Both the position numbers and the translations under genes were made by a program. DNA of 64,000 bases from Bacteroidaceae bacterium (GTDB lineage Bacteria > Bacteroidota > Bacteroidia > Bacteroidales > Bacteroidaceae): assembly GCA_024699495.1 (NCBI GenBank), contig JAILPK010000045.1:1-64000 (forward strand). The letters are read 5' to 3'. Positions 8,539 through 18,525 of this stretch are shown piece by piece (within the stretch, counting starts at the first letter, position 1; every line of letters starts with the position of its first letter). The notes beneath the pieces were generated by a model. That model saw only the letters and a program-made list of their open reading frames with translations. It made no database searches and had not been told where the DNA came from.

Positions 8539-9575
8539 AGATAGTAGTTGACGAGAAGATACCGTGGATTCAGCATCCGCTGGAGGAGCTGGCGGACCAC
8601 GTGCTGGCACTGCCCGGGCAGAAGATAGGGCGCGAGGATGTGGCCGACGCCGACATTCTGGTGGTGCGCACACGCACCCGCTGTAACCGCGACCTGCTCG
8701 AGGGATCGGCTGTGAGGTTGGTAGTCACGGCCACCATAGGTTATGATCATCTGGACACGGCCTATCTCGAGTCGAGAGGGATAGAGTGGCATAACTGCCC
8801 CGGATGCAACGCCACCAGCGTGGCGCAGTATGTGCATTCGTCGCTGCTGCTGCTGCGGGAGGAGCGCGGGCTGCGCCTCAACGACCTGGTACTGGGAATC
8901 GTCGGGGTAGGGCATGTGGGAACGGCCGTAGCGGAGCGCACTGCGGGGATGGGCTTTCGGGAGATGCTTCTCTGTGACCCTCCGCGCGAGGCACGTGGAG
9001 AATGCGCCCCGGAGAATCTCCGCTGGACACCCTTCGGGGAGTTGCTCGAGAAGAGCGATATCATATCCTTCCACACTCCGCTGACGACTGACGGCCGATG
9101 GCCTACATACCATCTGCTGGACGAGCGGCGGCTGAGGAATTTGCCGGGGAGGCCGGTGGTAATCAACACGAGCCGCGGGGAGGTGGTGGACAACGCCGCT
9201 CTGGAGAGGGCTCTCGCAGAGGGGCGTGTCAGCGACGCGATAATAGATACATGGGAGAATGAACCGGATATAAGCCGCCCACTTCTGGAGAGGGTTTATA
9301 TCGGAACACCCCACATAGCGGGCTACAGCGCCGACGGCAAGGCCAATGCCACACGCATGTCGCTGGAATATATATGCCGATTCCTGCAGAGGCCAATGAC
9401 CTTTGATATAGCTCCGCCCGCCCTGCCCGATGACTTCCGGCCGTCGGCAGACAGGGATGCGCTGGCATTGCAGCTCTATGACCCGCGCCGGGACTGCGAA
9501 CGGCTGCGCTCAGCCCCGGAAAAGTTCGAATATATCAGAGGTCATTACCCGCTCAGACGTGAGCTTTTGGCGTAA
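8535..9575 (+). CDS. pdxB: 4-phosphoerythronate dehydrogenase
   Basis: Oxidises 4-phosphoerythronate in the DXP-independent pyridoxal-5'-phosphate pathway. The 346-residue protein is a D-2-hydroxyacid dehydrogenase. The NAD-binding glycine motif GIVGVGHVG is at about 116-124, 'VINTSRGEVVDN' follows, and the catalytic histidine is in 'TPHIAGYS'. It is slightly shorter than the E. coli enzyme. The GTG start overlaps the murF stop by four bases. Other 2-hydroxyacid dehydrogenases are possible, but the GHVG motif and the 'SADGKANAT' segment fit PdxB. Confidence 0.85.
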   Translation: MKIVVDEKIPWIQHPLEELADHVLALPGQKIGREDVADADILVVRTRTRCNRDLLEGSAVRLVVTATIGYDHLDTAYLESRGIEWHNCPGCNATSVAQYVHSSLLLLREERGLRLNDLVLGIVGVGHVGTAVAERTAGMGFREMLLCDPPREARGECAPENLRWTPFGELLEKSDIISFHTPLTTDGRWPTYHLLDERRLRNLPGRPVVINTSRGEVVDNAALERALAEGRVSDAIIDTWENEPDISRPLLERVYIGTPHIAGYSADGKANATRMSLEYICRFLQRPMTFDIAPPALPDDFRPSADRDALALQLYDPRRDCERLRSAPEKFEYIRGHYPLRRELLA

Positions 9576-9633
9576 AACCGCACTTGCATATCTATCAAAA
9601 AAACAGGCCAAAAGTAAATAAAATGATTAAATA

Positions 9634-9665
9634 TTTGCATATCTGAATAAAAATCACGAACTTTG
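9634..9665 (+). promoter_or_regulatory. Probable acpP promoter
   Basis: TTTG at 9634-9637, a 20-base spacer and GAACTTTG at 9658-9665 fit the Bacteroidetes promoter except that the -7 element begins GA instead of TA. It lies 45 bases upstream of the acpP ATG in an AT-rich gap. Confidence 0.55.
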
Positions 9666-9694
9666 CCGCCCGAAACAAAACAGAACATCATTAA

Positions 9695-9943
<249 letters not shown>

Positions 9944-9964
9944 AAAAATCAATCACCATTTCAC

Positions 9965-11233
9965 ATGGAACTTAAAAGAGTTGTTGTAACTGGACTTGGT
10001 GCCGTTACGCCTCTGGGAAATTCTGCCGAGGAAACTTGGCAGAATCTCGTTAAAGGAGTAAGCGGCGCCGGACCTATCACCCACTTTGACGCTTCACAAT
10101 TCAAGGCTCAGTTTGCCTGCGAAGTGAAGAACTTCGACCCCGAAGCTGCCGGCATCGACCGCAAGGAGGCCCGCAAGATGGACCTCTATTGCCAGTATGC
10201 TGTAGCTGCAGCGCGCGAAGCTCTCACGGACAGCGGCATGGACATGGAGACCGTGGACAAGAACCGCATCGGAGTGGTTTATGGAGTGGGCATTGGCGGT
10301 ATGCATACTTTCGAAGAGGAAGTGAGCAACTATGCCAAGACTAACGAGACCATCGGTCCGCGCTTCAGCCCGTTCTTCGTGCCTAAGATGATTTCCGACA
10401 TCTGCGCCGGACACATTTCTATCATGTATGGCTTCCATGGCCCCAACTATATAACCAGCTCTGCTTGTGCATCCAGCACAAATGCGCTGGCTGACGCCTT
10501 TAATCTCATCCGTCTTGGTAAGGCCGACGCCATCGTCAGCGGTGGTGCTGAGGCTGCCATCTTCCCCGCCGGCGTAGGCGGTTTCACTGCGATGAAGGCC
10601 CTTTCCACCCGCAATGACGACCCCACACACGCCAGCCGCCCGTTCAGCGCCAGCCGTGACGGGTTTATCATGGGCGAGGGAGCTGGATGTCTTATCCTCG
10701 AGGAGCTGGAGCACGCGAAAGCCCGCGGCGCCCGGATTTACGCAGAGATGGTAGGCGAAGGCATGAGTGCCGATGCTCACCATATCACTGCATCGCATCC
10801 CGAGGGCCTCGGCGCAATACTGGTGATGAAGAACGCGCTCGAAGACGCCGGCATGTCTCCCGAAGATATTGACTATATCAATGTCCATGGAACATCCACT
10901 CACGTCGGTGATATCAGCGAGGCCAAGGCCATCAAGGAGGTCTTTGGTGAACATGCCTTCAAACTGAATATCTCATCAACGAAGTCAATGACAGGCCATC
11001 TGCTCGGTGCTGCAGGTGCAGTGGAGGCTCTTGCCTCTGTGCTCGCAGTGAAGAATGACATCATTCCTCCAACCATTAACCATGAAGAGGGAGACGAGGA
11101 CGAGGAAATCGACTATAATCTCAACTTCACATTCAACACCGCACAACACCGCACCGTACGTGCTGCCCTGAGCAATACCTTCGGATTCGGAGGACACAAC
11201 GCATGCGTGATTTTCCGCAAGTTCGAAGACTAA
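9965..11233 (+). CDS. fabF: 3-oxoacyl-[acyl-carrier-protein] synthase II
   Basis: Elongating ketoacyl-ACP synthase of type II fatty acid synthesis. The 422-residue thiolase-fold protein shows the Cys-His-His triad: Cys168 in 'TSSACASST', His308 in 'VHGTSTHVGD' and His345 in 'MTGHLLGAAG'. The C-terminal 'SNTFGFGGHNACVIF' is characteristic. It is cotranscribed with acpP upstream and probably rnc, which begins ten bases after the fabF stop. Confidence 0.97.
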   Translation: MELKRVVVTGLGAVTPLGNSAEETWQNLVKGVSGAGPITHFDASQFKAQFACEVKNFDPEAAGIDRKEARKMDLYCQYAVAAAREALTDSGMDMETVDKNRIGVVYGVGIGGMHTFEEEVSNYAKTNETIGPRFSPFFVPKMISDICAGHISIMYGFHGPNYITSSACASSTNALADAFNLIRLGKADAIVSGGAEAAIFPAGVGGFTAMKALSTRNDDPTHASRPFSASRDGFIMGEGAGCLILEELEHAKARGARIYAEMVGEGMSADAHHITASHPEGLGAILVMKNALEDAGMSPEDIDYINVHGTSTHVGDISEAKAIKEVFGEHAFKLNISSTKSMTGHLLGAAGAVEALASVLAVKNDIIPPTINHEEGDEDEEIDYNLNFTFNTAQHRTVRAALSNTFGFGGHNACVIFRKFED

Positions 11234-11243
11234 TAATCACGTT

Positions 11244-12044
11244 GTGTTTCTCAACATTCCGTTCATAGATAAGATGAAGCTCCCATTCCAGTCGGACAGG
11301 GAGCTTCGTCTGTTGTTATATGAGATGTTGGGATTCTATCCTCACCGCATTCGCTACTATAAGCAGGCGCTGCGTCACAAGTCGGTGGCGACGAGGATGC
11401 ACAAGGGGGTGGAAGGGCACAACGAACGTCTGGAGTTTCTCGGAGACGCCATCCTCGATGCCATAGTCGGAGATATAGTTTACCGCCATTTCCGCGATAA
11501 GGCAGAGGGCTTTCTGACTAATACCCGCAGCAAGATTGTACAACGCGAGACGCTGAACAAACTGGCCCAGGAGATAGGTCTGGACAGGCTGATTCAGTCG
11601 GATGCGCATTCAAATGCCCACAATAATTATTTGGGTGGGAACGCATTCGAGGCTCTTGTCGGAGCTATCTATCTCGACCGCGGATATGATGCCTGCATGC
11701 ATTTTATGCGGGATCATGTCATGGTCGGAATTATAAATATAGACAGGATGGCCAGCAAGGAGACCAACTTCAAAAGCAAACTGATAGAGTGGAGCCAAAA
11801 GAACCACTATACTTTGGAGTTCCGACTGGTGGAGGAGCGTCTGGGCTATGGCTCGTCGCCGCGCTTTGTATCGCAGGTGCTGATAGAGAATGTCGAATGC
11901 GGTCGCGGAGAAGGGTATTCGAAGAAAGAGAGCCATCAGGATGCGTCACGGTCGGCTCTGCGCACACTGAAGCAGGACGACTCACTGCTGTCCCAGATTG
12001 CAGAGAGAGCACGGACGGCATCAAAACCTAATCCCGTAATATAA
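11244..12044 (+). CDS. rnc: Ribonuclease III
   Basis: Cleaves double-stranded RNA, including rRNA precursors. The 266-residue protein has the signature ERLEFLGDA at 61-69 with catalytic acidic residues, a second conserved block 'GNAFEALVGAIYLDRGY', and a C-terminal double-stranded RNA-binding domain (about 170-250, with 'KKESHQDASRSAL'). The GTG at 11244 is taken as the start because the ten extra residues match the N-terminal extent of Bacteroides relatives; an ATG at 11274 is the alternative. Its stop shares one base with the next start (TAATG). Confidence 0.95.
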   Translation: MFLNIPFIDKMKLPFQSDRELRLLLYEMLGFYPHRIRYYKQALRHKSVATRMHKGVEGHNERLEFLGDAILDAIVGDIVYRHFRDKAEGFLTNTRSKIVQRETLNKLAQEIGLDRLIQSDAHSNAHNNYLGGNAFEALVGAIYLDRGYDACMHFMRDHVMVGIINIDRMASKETNFKSKLIEWSQKNHYTLEFRLVEERLGYGSSPRFVSQVLIENVECGRGEGYSKKESHQDASRSALRTLKQDDSLLSQIAERARTASKPNPVI

Positions 12045-13552
12045 TGAGCATCACTTCTATCATACGGCCGTTTCTGCTCCGGCGCGCACGTCGGATGGAT
12101 GCCTTTGCCACCAAAGCGAAGGAGATTCAGCTCGGAGTGTTGAAACGGCTGATATCCAAGGCCGGGAGAACCGAATGGGGACGCAAGCACGGCTATTCGG
12201 GCCCGATGGCCTACGAGGCCTGGGCCAGCCAGACCCCGGTAAACACCTATGAGGACCTGAAGGGAGATATCGACCGGATGCGCCACGGAGAGCCGGATAT
12301 TCTTTGGCCGGGAAATATACGTTGGTATGCAAAAAGTAGCGGAACAACCAACGACAAGAGCAAATTCATCCCGGTATCACCCGACGGACTGAAAGATACT
12401 CATTACGCCGGAGGAACAGATTCTGTAGCTGCATACCTCAGACTGCATCCCGAAAGCCGCATTCTCGACGGGCGCACGCTGATCCTCGGGGGGAGTCATG
12501 CCCCCAACTATAATCTGCGCAACTCTCTGGTAGGAGACTTGAGCGCCATCCTGATAGAAAACATAAACCCTCTGGTAAATATGCTGCGAGTGCCGGAGAA
12601 GAGAGTGGCCCTGCTGAGCGATTTCGAACAGAAACGCGAACTGATTGCCCAGGATGCCATGAAGCGCGACGTGCGCAGCATCAGCGGCGTGCCCTCATGG
12701 ATGCTGAGCGTGTTGTCGCGGGTGCTTGAACTCTCCGGAAAGAAGAACCTGTCGGAGGTGTGGCCCAATATGGAAGTATTTTGGCATGGCGGCGTTGCTT
12801 TCACTCCCTACCGTGAGCAATATCATCATCTGATTCCCTCTGCAGGAATGCATTATATGGAGACTTATAACGCGTCGGAGGGATTCTTCGGAATTCAGAC
12901 GGACCCGTCGGACCCCGCCATGCTGCTTATGTTGGACTATGGCGTCTTCTATGAATTCATCCCTATGGATGAGATAGAACGCGAGAAGCCCACTGTGCTC
13001 CCGCTATGGGAGGTAGAAGCCGGACGCAACTACGCTATGGTGATAACCACATCGAGCGGTCTATGGCGCTACGAAATCGGTGATACCGTGCGCTTCACCT
13101 CCACTGCCCCATATAAATTTGTTATCACCGGACGGACCAAATTCTTCATCAATGCCTTTGGCGAAGAACTGATTGTGGACAACGCCGAGCAGGGCCTGAA
13201 GGAAGCCTGCCGGCAGACGGGGGCCGAGGTGTTGGAATACACTGCCGCGCCGGTGTTTATGGATGAGCATGGCCAATGCCGCCACCAGTGGCTCATAGAA
13301 TTTGCGCACATGCCGGAGGACACGGAGCAGTTTGCTCTTATCCTCGACCAGGCTCTACAGGAGATTAACTCCGACTATGAAGCCAAGCGCTTTAAGGATA
13401 TCACCCTGCAACGACTGCAAATCATAACGGCCCGCAAGGGGCTGTTCAACGACTGGCTCAAGAGCAAAGGCAAACTGGGCGGCCAGCATAAGGTGCCACG
13501 CCTTAGCAACCAGCGCACTTTTATCGAAGAGATGCTTCAGCTTAACGCCTGA
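12044..13552 (+). CDS. GH3 auxin-responsive promoter family protein (acyl-adenylating)
   Basis: A 502-residue member of the GH3 family, relatives of which in plants adenylate a carboxylic acid and join it to an amino acid. The ATP/AMP-binding motif is YAKSSGTTNDKSKFIP (about 104-119). A second nucleotide-contact region, 'YNASEGFFG', lies near 280. Bacterial members are common in Bacteroidetes but their substrate is unknown. Tight coupling to acpP-fabF-rnc hints at an acyl or lipid-related acid, which is inference only. Confidence 0.85.
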   Translation: MSITSIIRPFLLRRARRMDAFATKAKEIQLGVLKRLISKAGRTEWGRKHGYSGPMAYEAWASQTPVNTYEDLKGDIDRMRHGEPDILWPGNIRWYAKSSGTTNDKSKFIPVSPDGLKDTHYAGGTDSVAAYLRLHPESRILDGRTLILGGSHAPNYNLRNSLVGDLSAILIENINPLVNMLRVPEKRVALLSDFEQKRELIAQDAMKRDVRSISGVPSWMLSVLSRVLELSGKKNLSEVWPNMEVFWHGGVAFTPYREQYHHLIPSAGMHYMETYNASEGFFGIQTDPSDPAMLLMLDYGVFYEFIPMDEIEREKPTVLPLWEVEAGRNYAMVITTSSGLWRYEIGDTVRFTSTAPYKFVITGRTKFFINAFGEELIVDNAEQGLKEACRQTGAEVLEYTAAPVFMDEHGQCRHQWLIEFAHMPEDTEQFALILDQALQEINSDYEAKRFKDITLQRLQIITARKGLFNDWLKSKGKLGGQHKVPRLSNQRTFIEEMLQLNA

Positions 13553-13655
13553 AAGGGCGCTCGCAGCCGGCCCGAAACGCGCATACCCCCCTCAGAATGT
13601 GCGAACCGCCTCAGCTCATGCACTCTGAATAATATAAATCATAGAATATCCGGAT

Positions 13656-15665
13656 ATGACAGATAGTAGGAATCTCATACTTTTATTATTCTTGGTCTCT
13701 CTCGTATGCGCCTGCGCGAGCATAGGGTCCCCCGACGGAGGACCGTATGACGAGACTCCGCCTTACGTGGTGCGTTCGTACCCCGAAAACAGGGCTGTGA
13801 ATGCAGACAGGCGGCGTATCCAGATTTATTTCAATGAGTATATCAAACTGGAGAACCCCTCGGAGAAAGTCATTGTATCTCCTCCGCAGAAGGAGATGCC
13901 CAATGTGCGCGCCGCGGGCAAGGCTGTCCGCATTGACCTCTTCGATTCGCTGCAGGAGAATGCCACTTACACTATAGATTTCTCTGATGCCATCGAGGAT
14001 AACAACGAGGGGAATCCTATGGGCAACTATACTTTCTCGTTTTCCACAGGGCCTACAATTGACACTATGGAGGTCTCGGGATATGTGCTTTCGGCTGACA
14101 ACCTCGAACCAGTAAAGGGGATATTGGTCGGCCTCTTCAGCGATTCTCTTTTCAAGGATGCGGATGCCGATTCCATATTCCGGACACGACCCTTCGAGCG
14201 GGTGGCGCGCACTAACGGCAGCGGACGCTTTGTAATCAAGGGGGTGGCCAATGGGAGTTACAGAGTATTTGCCCTCAAGGATGTGGATGGGGATTTGGTA
14301 TTCAGCCAGAAGAGCGAAGTGATAGCCTTTGACACGGCCCTCTATTCCACCTCCTCGCGACCGGACATACGTCTGGACACAGTGTGGCGCGATTCTGTGC
14401 GCTATGACAGCATACGGGCAGTAAACTACACCCACTTCTTTCCCGATGACATAGTCCTACGGTCGTTTACCGAAGCGGGACAAGACCGCCATCTGCTGAA
14501 GATTCAGCGCGATGCACTCGACCATATCACAGCTTATTTCACAGCTCCAGTTCCCGACGATTACATCCCTGCAGACTCTGCAAATACCAGCACGCTCCCG
14601 CGCATTCAGGGTCTCAATTTCGAGGGCGACGGAGGCTTCATTATCGAGGCCTCGGCAAAGGAAGATACTATAACCTACTGGATTCCGGATACCACGCTCG
14701 CCTACAACGACTCTGTAAACCTCGCCTTCTCTTATCTGGAGAGCGACACTCTGCATCAGCTTTATTGGCGAACAGACACCCTGCAACTGGTGCCAAAGGT
14801 GACCAGAGCGCGTCAGCTGGAAGAACTTGCCGAGAAGACCGCCGAATGGGAGAAAGAACAGCGGAAGATGGCTAAGAAAAATAAGAATTTCAAACCGACA
14901 GAGAACCCGCATCTGAACACTTATCTCTCTCTGCAGTGCAGACCGTCGGGAACTATGACACCGAGCCAGAACCCCACGCTCACCTTCTCCGAACCTGTGG
15001 TCACGCCGCCTGACTCCACAGCCTTTCATCTCTATATCAAAGAAGATACTCTGTGGAATCCAGAGCCCTTTGAGTTCTTACCAGTAGATGGCCAACCGCG
15101 TTCTTACCGCCTCTATGCCGAGTGGGAATTGGCCTCACAATATCGATTTGAGATAGACAGCGCCGCAGTAAGAGGCATTCTCGGGCACGTCAACCGCCCC
15201 TTTAAGCAGGACTTCCGAGTCGGAAAAGAAGACGACTACGGCACTCTATACATTCAGATCGTAGCCCCCGACACTGGCGTCGTGGTCCAGCTCCTCAATA
15301 ACGGAGACAAACCAGTGGCTCAGCAGCGCGCCGACAAGGACGGACGGGCTGAATTCTATTATCTCAAGCCTGGTGAATACTATCTGAGATGTTTCATCGA
15401 CCTGAATAACGATGAGGAATGGACCACTGGCGACTACTCTACAAGACGCTTCCCCGAAGAGACTTTCTATTTTCCAAAGGAAATTCCCGTGCGCGCGGGA
15501 TGGGAGATTGAGCAGAAATGGGAGCTTCGCGGCATTGCCATACCCAAACAAAAACCATCTAAAATAACAAAACAAAAACCAGACAAAGAGAAAAAACGCA
15601 AGGAGCGCAACAAAGACCGTAGCGCAGCCATGAAGCGCGAAAGCAAGAAACGAAGAGCAGGTTGA
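13656..15665 (+). CDS. Big_5 (Ig-like) domain surface lipoprotein
   Basis: A 669-residue predicted lipoprotein. A hydrophobic N-terminus leads to a lipobox-like VCAC with Cys20, then 'GSPDGGPYDETPP', a phrase typical of this Bacteroidetes family. Residues about 37-130 form a bacterial Ig-like (Big_5) domain ('RIQIYFNEYIKLENP', 'YTFSFSTGP'). The middle is several beta-sandwich segments, and the C-terminal 35 residues are very lysine/arginine-rich. Function is unknown; it is probably anchored in the outer membrane. It stands alone after the GH3 gene with a 103-base gap. Confidence 0.75.
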   Translation: MTDSRNLILLLFLVSLVCACASIGSPDGGPYDETPPYVVRSYPENRAVNADRRRIQIYFNEYIKLENPSEKVIVSPPQKEMPNVRAAGKAVRIDLFDSLQENATYTIDFSDAIEDNNEGNPMGNYTFSFSTGPTIDTMEVSGYVLSADNLEPVKGILVGLFSDSLFKDADADSIFRTRPFERVARTNGSGRFVIKGVANGSYRVFALKDVDGDLVFSQKSEVIAFDTALYSTSSRPDIRLDTVWRDSVRYDSIRAVNYTHFFPDDIVLRSFTEAGQDRHLLKIQRDALDHITAYFTAPVPDDYIPADSANTSTLPRIQGLNFEGDGGFIIEASAKEDTITYWIPDTTLAYNDSVNLAFSYLESDTLHQLYWRTDTLQLVPKVTRARQLEELAEKTAEWEKEQRKMAKKNKNFKPTENPHLNTYLSLQCRPSGTMTPSQNPTLTFSEPVVTPPDSTAFHLYIKEDTLWNPEPFEFLPVDGQPRSYRLYAEWELASQYRFEIDSAAVRGILGHVNRPFKQDFRVGKEDDYGTLYIQIVAPDTGVVVQLLNNGDKPVAQQRADKDGRAEFYYLKPGEYYLRCFIDLNNDEEWTTGDYSTRRFPEETFYFPKEIPVRAGWEIEQKWELRGIAIPKQKPSKITKQKPDKEKKRKERNKDRSAAMKRESKKRRAG

Positions 15666-16065
15666 TTATTTTGTTGACAAGTTGATTCTTTAGTTGACAA
15701 GTTGATACTTTAGTGGACAAGGAGACAAGTTTTTGAGTTCTTGAGTTGAAACTAGTTGACAAGTTGACGAGTTGACAAGTAAACAAGTTGACGAGTTGAC
15801 AAGTTGTTACTTAAGTTGACCCAGAACCCGCAGCCTTGCCCCTTAAGCCCTAACGGATGCTTGCAGCCGAAAGGTAGGCCGAAAAGTAGCGTCAGCGAAA
15901 TGTAGGACACTCGCGTCCGAAAGGTAGGCCGAAGCGGAGCTGCATCGCGGCCCCAACCATTAACCATTAACCATTAACCATTAACCGCGGCCCTCAGTCG
16001 CACTGCGCCAGTCTCCTGTTGTCTGTTGTCCGTTGTCGTTGTAGCTTGCCTCAAATCATAGCCCT
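15666..16065. repeat. Gene-free repeat tract (GTTGACAA, CCATTAA and others)
   Basis: Directly after the lipoprotein stop come runs of GTTGACAA/GTTGACGA octamers (about 15673-15810). A 50-base-period repeat of CCGAAAGGTAGGCCGAA starts at 15867 and 15917. Four CCATTAA heptamers follow (about 15956-15985). No open reading frame here looks real, and I see no RNA gene. Confidence 0.8.
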
Positions 16066-16929
16066 ATGAATTCCACAAGAATAAAAATATCATCCAATCT
16101 CAAGTCCCTCTTCTCCCGCAGAAGAGTGGCTCTTATCCTATTTGTGTTTGCGGTAGCCGGAACTCAGGGACAATGCAAATATGAGAACAAAGCCTTCGTC
16201 GGAGGCGAAAACCTGCAATACCGACTCTATTTCAACTGGAAATTCATCTGGATAAAGGCCGGGACTGCCAATCTGAGCATCGACTCCGTAAGCTATAACA
16301 GAAAACCAGCTTACAGATGCGGATTAATCACCCGTGGCAGCAAGCGCACAGACAAATTCTTCATGATGCGGGACACCCTGCTGGCATATATCACACCGAA
16401 TCTCGTTCCCCTTTATTATCGTAAGGGCGCCCTCGAGGGGAAAAGCCATAACGTGGATGAAGCCTGGTATAGTTATAACGACGGGAAGATTAACATACGT
16501 CACCGCTTCATTAACAACGACGGCGAAGTTTCCACAAATGAGTCTTCATCGGACGAATGCGCATACGACATGGTCTCCATGCTCATGAGGGCACGCTCTT
16601 TCGACCCCACTGACTACAAACCAGGCATGAAACTGCGCTTCCCCATGGCTGACGGAAAACGGGTGAAGGAAGAAACTCTTATCTACAGGGGCAAGAAGGA
16701 CTTCAAAATGGAAAACACAGACACCACCTACCACTGCCTTGTCTTTTCCTTTGTCGAGTATGTCGGCAAGAAAAACAAAGAGAAGGAGGTCGTCACCTTC
16801 TATATCACTGATGATAAAAACCACCTGCCGGTGCGTCTTGACCTCTTCCTGCGATTTGGCACTGCCAAAGCATTCCTCACTTCTGCCTCCGGCCTACGAT
16901 GGCCGCAAACCAGCGTAGTAAAGAAATAG
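16066..16929 (+). CDS. DUF3108 domain periplasmic/surface protein
   Basis: A 287-residue protein with an N-terminal hydrophobic segment (about 22-36, 'VALILFVFAVAGTQGQ') consistent with a signal peptide or anchor. The rest is a beta-rich DUF3108-like domain: 'GGENLQYRLYFNWKFIWIKAGTANLSI' region, 'YRCGLITRGSKRTDKFF', and 'DKNHLPVRLDLFLRFGTAKAFL' near the C-terminus. No enzymatic motif is visible. The family is widespread in Bacteroidetes and uncharacterised. Confidence 0.75.
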   Translation: MNSTRIKISSNLKSLFSRRRVALILFVFAVAGTQGQCKYENKAFVGGENLQYRLYFNWKFIWIKAGTANLSIDSVSYNRKPAYRCGLITRGSKRTDKFFMMRDTLLAYITPNLVPLYYRKGALEGKSHNVDEAWYSYNDGKINIRHRFINNDGEVSTNESSSDECAYDMVSMLMRARSFDPTDYKPGMKLRFPMADGKRVKEETLIYRGKKDFKMENTDTTYHCLVFSFVEYVGKKNKEKEVVTFYITDDKNHLPVRLDLFLRFGTAKAFLTSASGLRWPQTSVVKK

Positions 16930-17217
16930 AGAGCGGACGGGGGCCGCAAGCGGCGGGTTCAAGAGTTTTAAAAGTTTAAGGGCTTCGCCGGTCTAAGGTC
17001 GAGAGTAGGCGGAAACTGAGTGTTCCCGGCGCATGCTTGAGGTGCAGTCATCGACTTGTGTCCCTATAAACGGTAAACAATAAACAGTAAACGCACCTCT
17101 GCTACGCTTGCGCCAAGTGCATCGTGTTGATGTACTTGGCGCAATTGATATAATAGAAGGTATTTGACTTGTAGGTTATCGAAGTATTACGATTTAACCA
17201 ATCTGATGGAGCTGTGG
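16930..17217. repeat. Inverted copy of the dispersed hairpin repeat and TTTAAG repeats
   Basis: Bases about 16991-17063 are the reverse complement of the window-start repeat: ACACAAGTCGATGACTGCACC, then CTCAAG, then a hairpin GGGAAC/GTTTCC and CTCGACCTTAGACC. Bases 16955-16985 carry GTTTAAGGG-like units. The rest is low-complexity gene-free sequence between convergent genes. Confidence 0.75.
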
Positions 17218-18513
17218 TTAGAATGTGGGAGTCGGGCTTACTGTGCCTCCGTTGTTGACGTAGTTGGAGGCGCCGTCGAGTTTAATGCCCTGGCTCTTTT
17301 CTCCGTTGGTTGTGCCCGTCAGTGTTCCTCCGTTTGCTGTGAGGGAACCGGCGCGCACGGCGCGTGCGTAAGTGCCATTGGCATTTGATGTCACTGTTCC
17401 TCCGTTCATGGTCATCATGTATTCGCACTTGATACCGGTGGAGCGGACTTTGTCACCGGCTGAATCCTTGTAGCCTTCGCCGTTTACATCCACGGTCACG
17501 GTCATGGTCTCGCTGTCTTCGCTGATTGTCATGTTGCCGTCGCAGGCAATGCCCTTGGCATCAGATGCTGTTGAGCCCACTTCTACATAGATTGTGCCCC
17601 CGTTGAGATACATTTCTGCCACGGTGGAGTCTGCGCGAATACCCTTGGTGTCTGCCACGGTCATCTTAACATTGATACTGCCGCCATTCATTATGAACTG
17701 GCCGTTTTGGGTCTCGTCGGACTCTTCAGCAGTCTCCATCTGCAGACCGTCGGCTCCCTGACCGCTGATATTGATGCTGCCGCCATTCATCTGGAACCAC
17801 TCACCGCAGTGAATGCCATCAGCTACTGCTGCTGTCACATTGATTGTGCCCGTGCTCTTCTTCAGGAACAGATATTCCTTGGAGCGCATGGCGTGGTTGG
17901 TGTTTCCAGCGATATTGAGTGTTCCTCCGCCTGCAATCTCCATGTGTCCCTGGCAGTTGAATGCTGCTTTGTGAGTCCCGTTGGCTGCATCTGTCAAGCT
18001 GTTTGTGGTCCCATCTATCAGGAATACATCGATTCGTTTGCCGCACTGAATGTCTAAGGCTGCTCCTGTTGTTGAGGTCAGAGACACGCCGTTGAGGTGA
18101 AATTTGGCCTTGTATGACCCGTTGTATGTGAGGCTTCCGCTGGAGCTGGAGCCCTGAAGGATGAATTCCTGTTCTGTAGATACATTGGTGTTGTTGATAA
18201 CCACGTCACCGCCGCTGATTTCTGCAGTTACGCCTTCGACATTCTCCGGGATATCTACTGTTGCCGTGGTTCCATCCCAAGTGATGGTGACGGGATTCAC
18301 CATTGTTATGCTGTCAATCTCAGCTGTGGAATACTCGACATCGCCGATGGTCACTGTGCTTCCGCTGAGGGTGTAGGGGATGGATGTTATGTCGGTGACG
18401 GCATAGCGTGTGCTTTCGCCGGCCTGCCAAACGCGAATCCACTGTGCATTTGCACTCTGGCTCAGAAGCAGAAGAATGGAAGAAATAAGGAAGGATGAGT
18501 AATATTGTTTCAT
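17218..18513 (-). CDS. Cthe_2159-like carbohydrate-binding beta-helix protein (DUF4353)
   Basis: A 431-residue secreted protein with signal peptide (1-23, ending 'SQSANA'). A short beta-rich N-terminal segment (25-75) is followed by a right-handed beta-helix made of repeated 'MNGGSINI', 'LNGGTIYV' and 'MNGGTVTS' turns (about 95-430). This resembles the DUF4353/Cthe_2159 family, whose Clostridium thermocellum member is a polysaccharide-binding pectate-lyase fold without proven lyase activity. It is last in the VTC-DUF4956-DUF2490 gene run. Probably displayed on the surface; its ligand is unknown. Confidence 0.75.
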   Translation of the reverse strand: MKQYYSSFLISSILLLLSQSANAQWIRVWQAGESTRYAVTDITSIPYTLSGSTVTIGDVEYSTAEIDSITMVNPVTITWDGTTATVDIPENVEGVTAEISGGDVVINNTNVSTEQEFILQGSSSSGSLTYNGSYKAKFHLNGVSLTSTTGAALDIQCGKRIDVFLIDGTTNSLTDAANGTHKAAFNCQGHMEIAGGGTLNIAGNTNHAMRSKEYLFLKKSTGTINVTAAVADGIHCGEWFQMNGGSINISGQGADGLQMETAEESDETQNGQFIMNGGSINVKMTVADTKGIRADSTVAEMYLNGGTIYVEVGSTASDAKGIACDGNMTISEDSETMTVTVDVNGEGYKDSAGDKVRSTGIKCEYMMTMNGGTVTSNANGTYARAVRAGSLTANGGTLTGTTNGEKSQGIKLDGASNYVNNGGTVSPTPTF

Positions 18514-18525
18514 GATGCTGATGCT

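Noticed and set aside
8514-9314. 266-codon minus-strand open frame
   Set aside because: Antisense to pdxB; no recognisable domain.
10094-10954. 286-codon minus-strand open frame
   Set aside because: Antisense to fabF, whose catalytic triad is intact.
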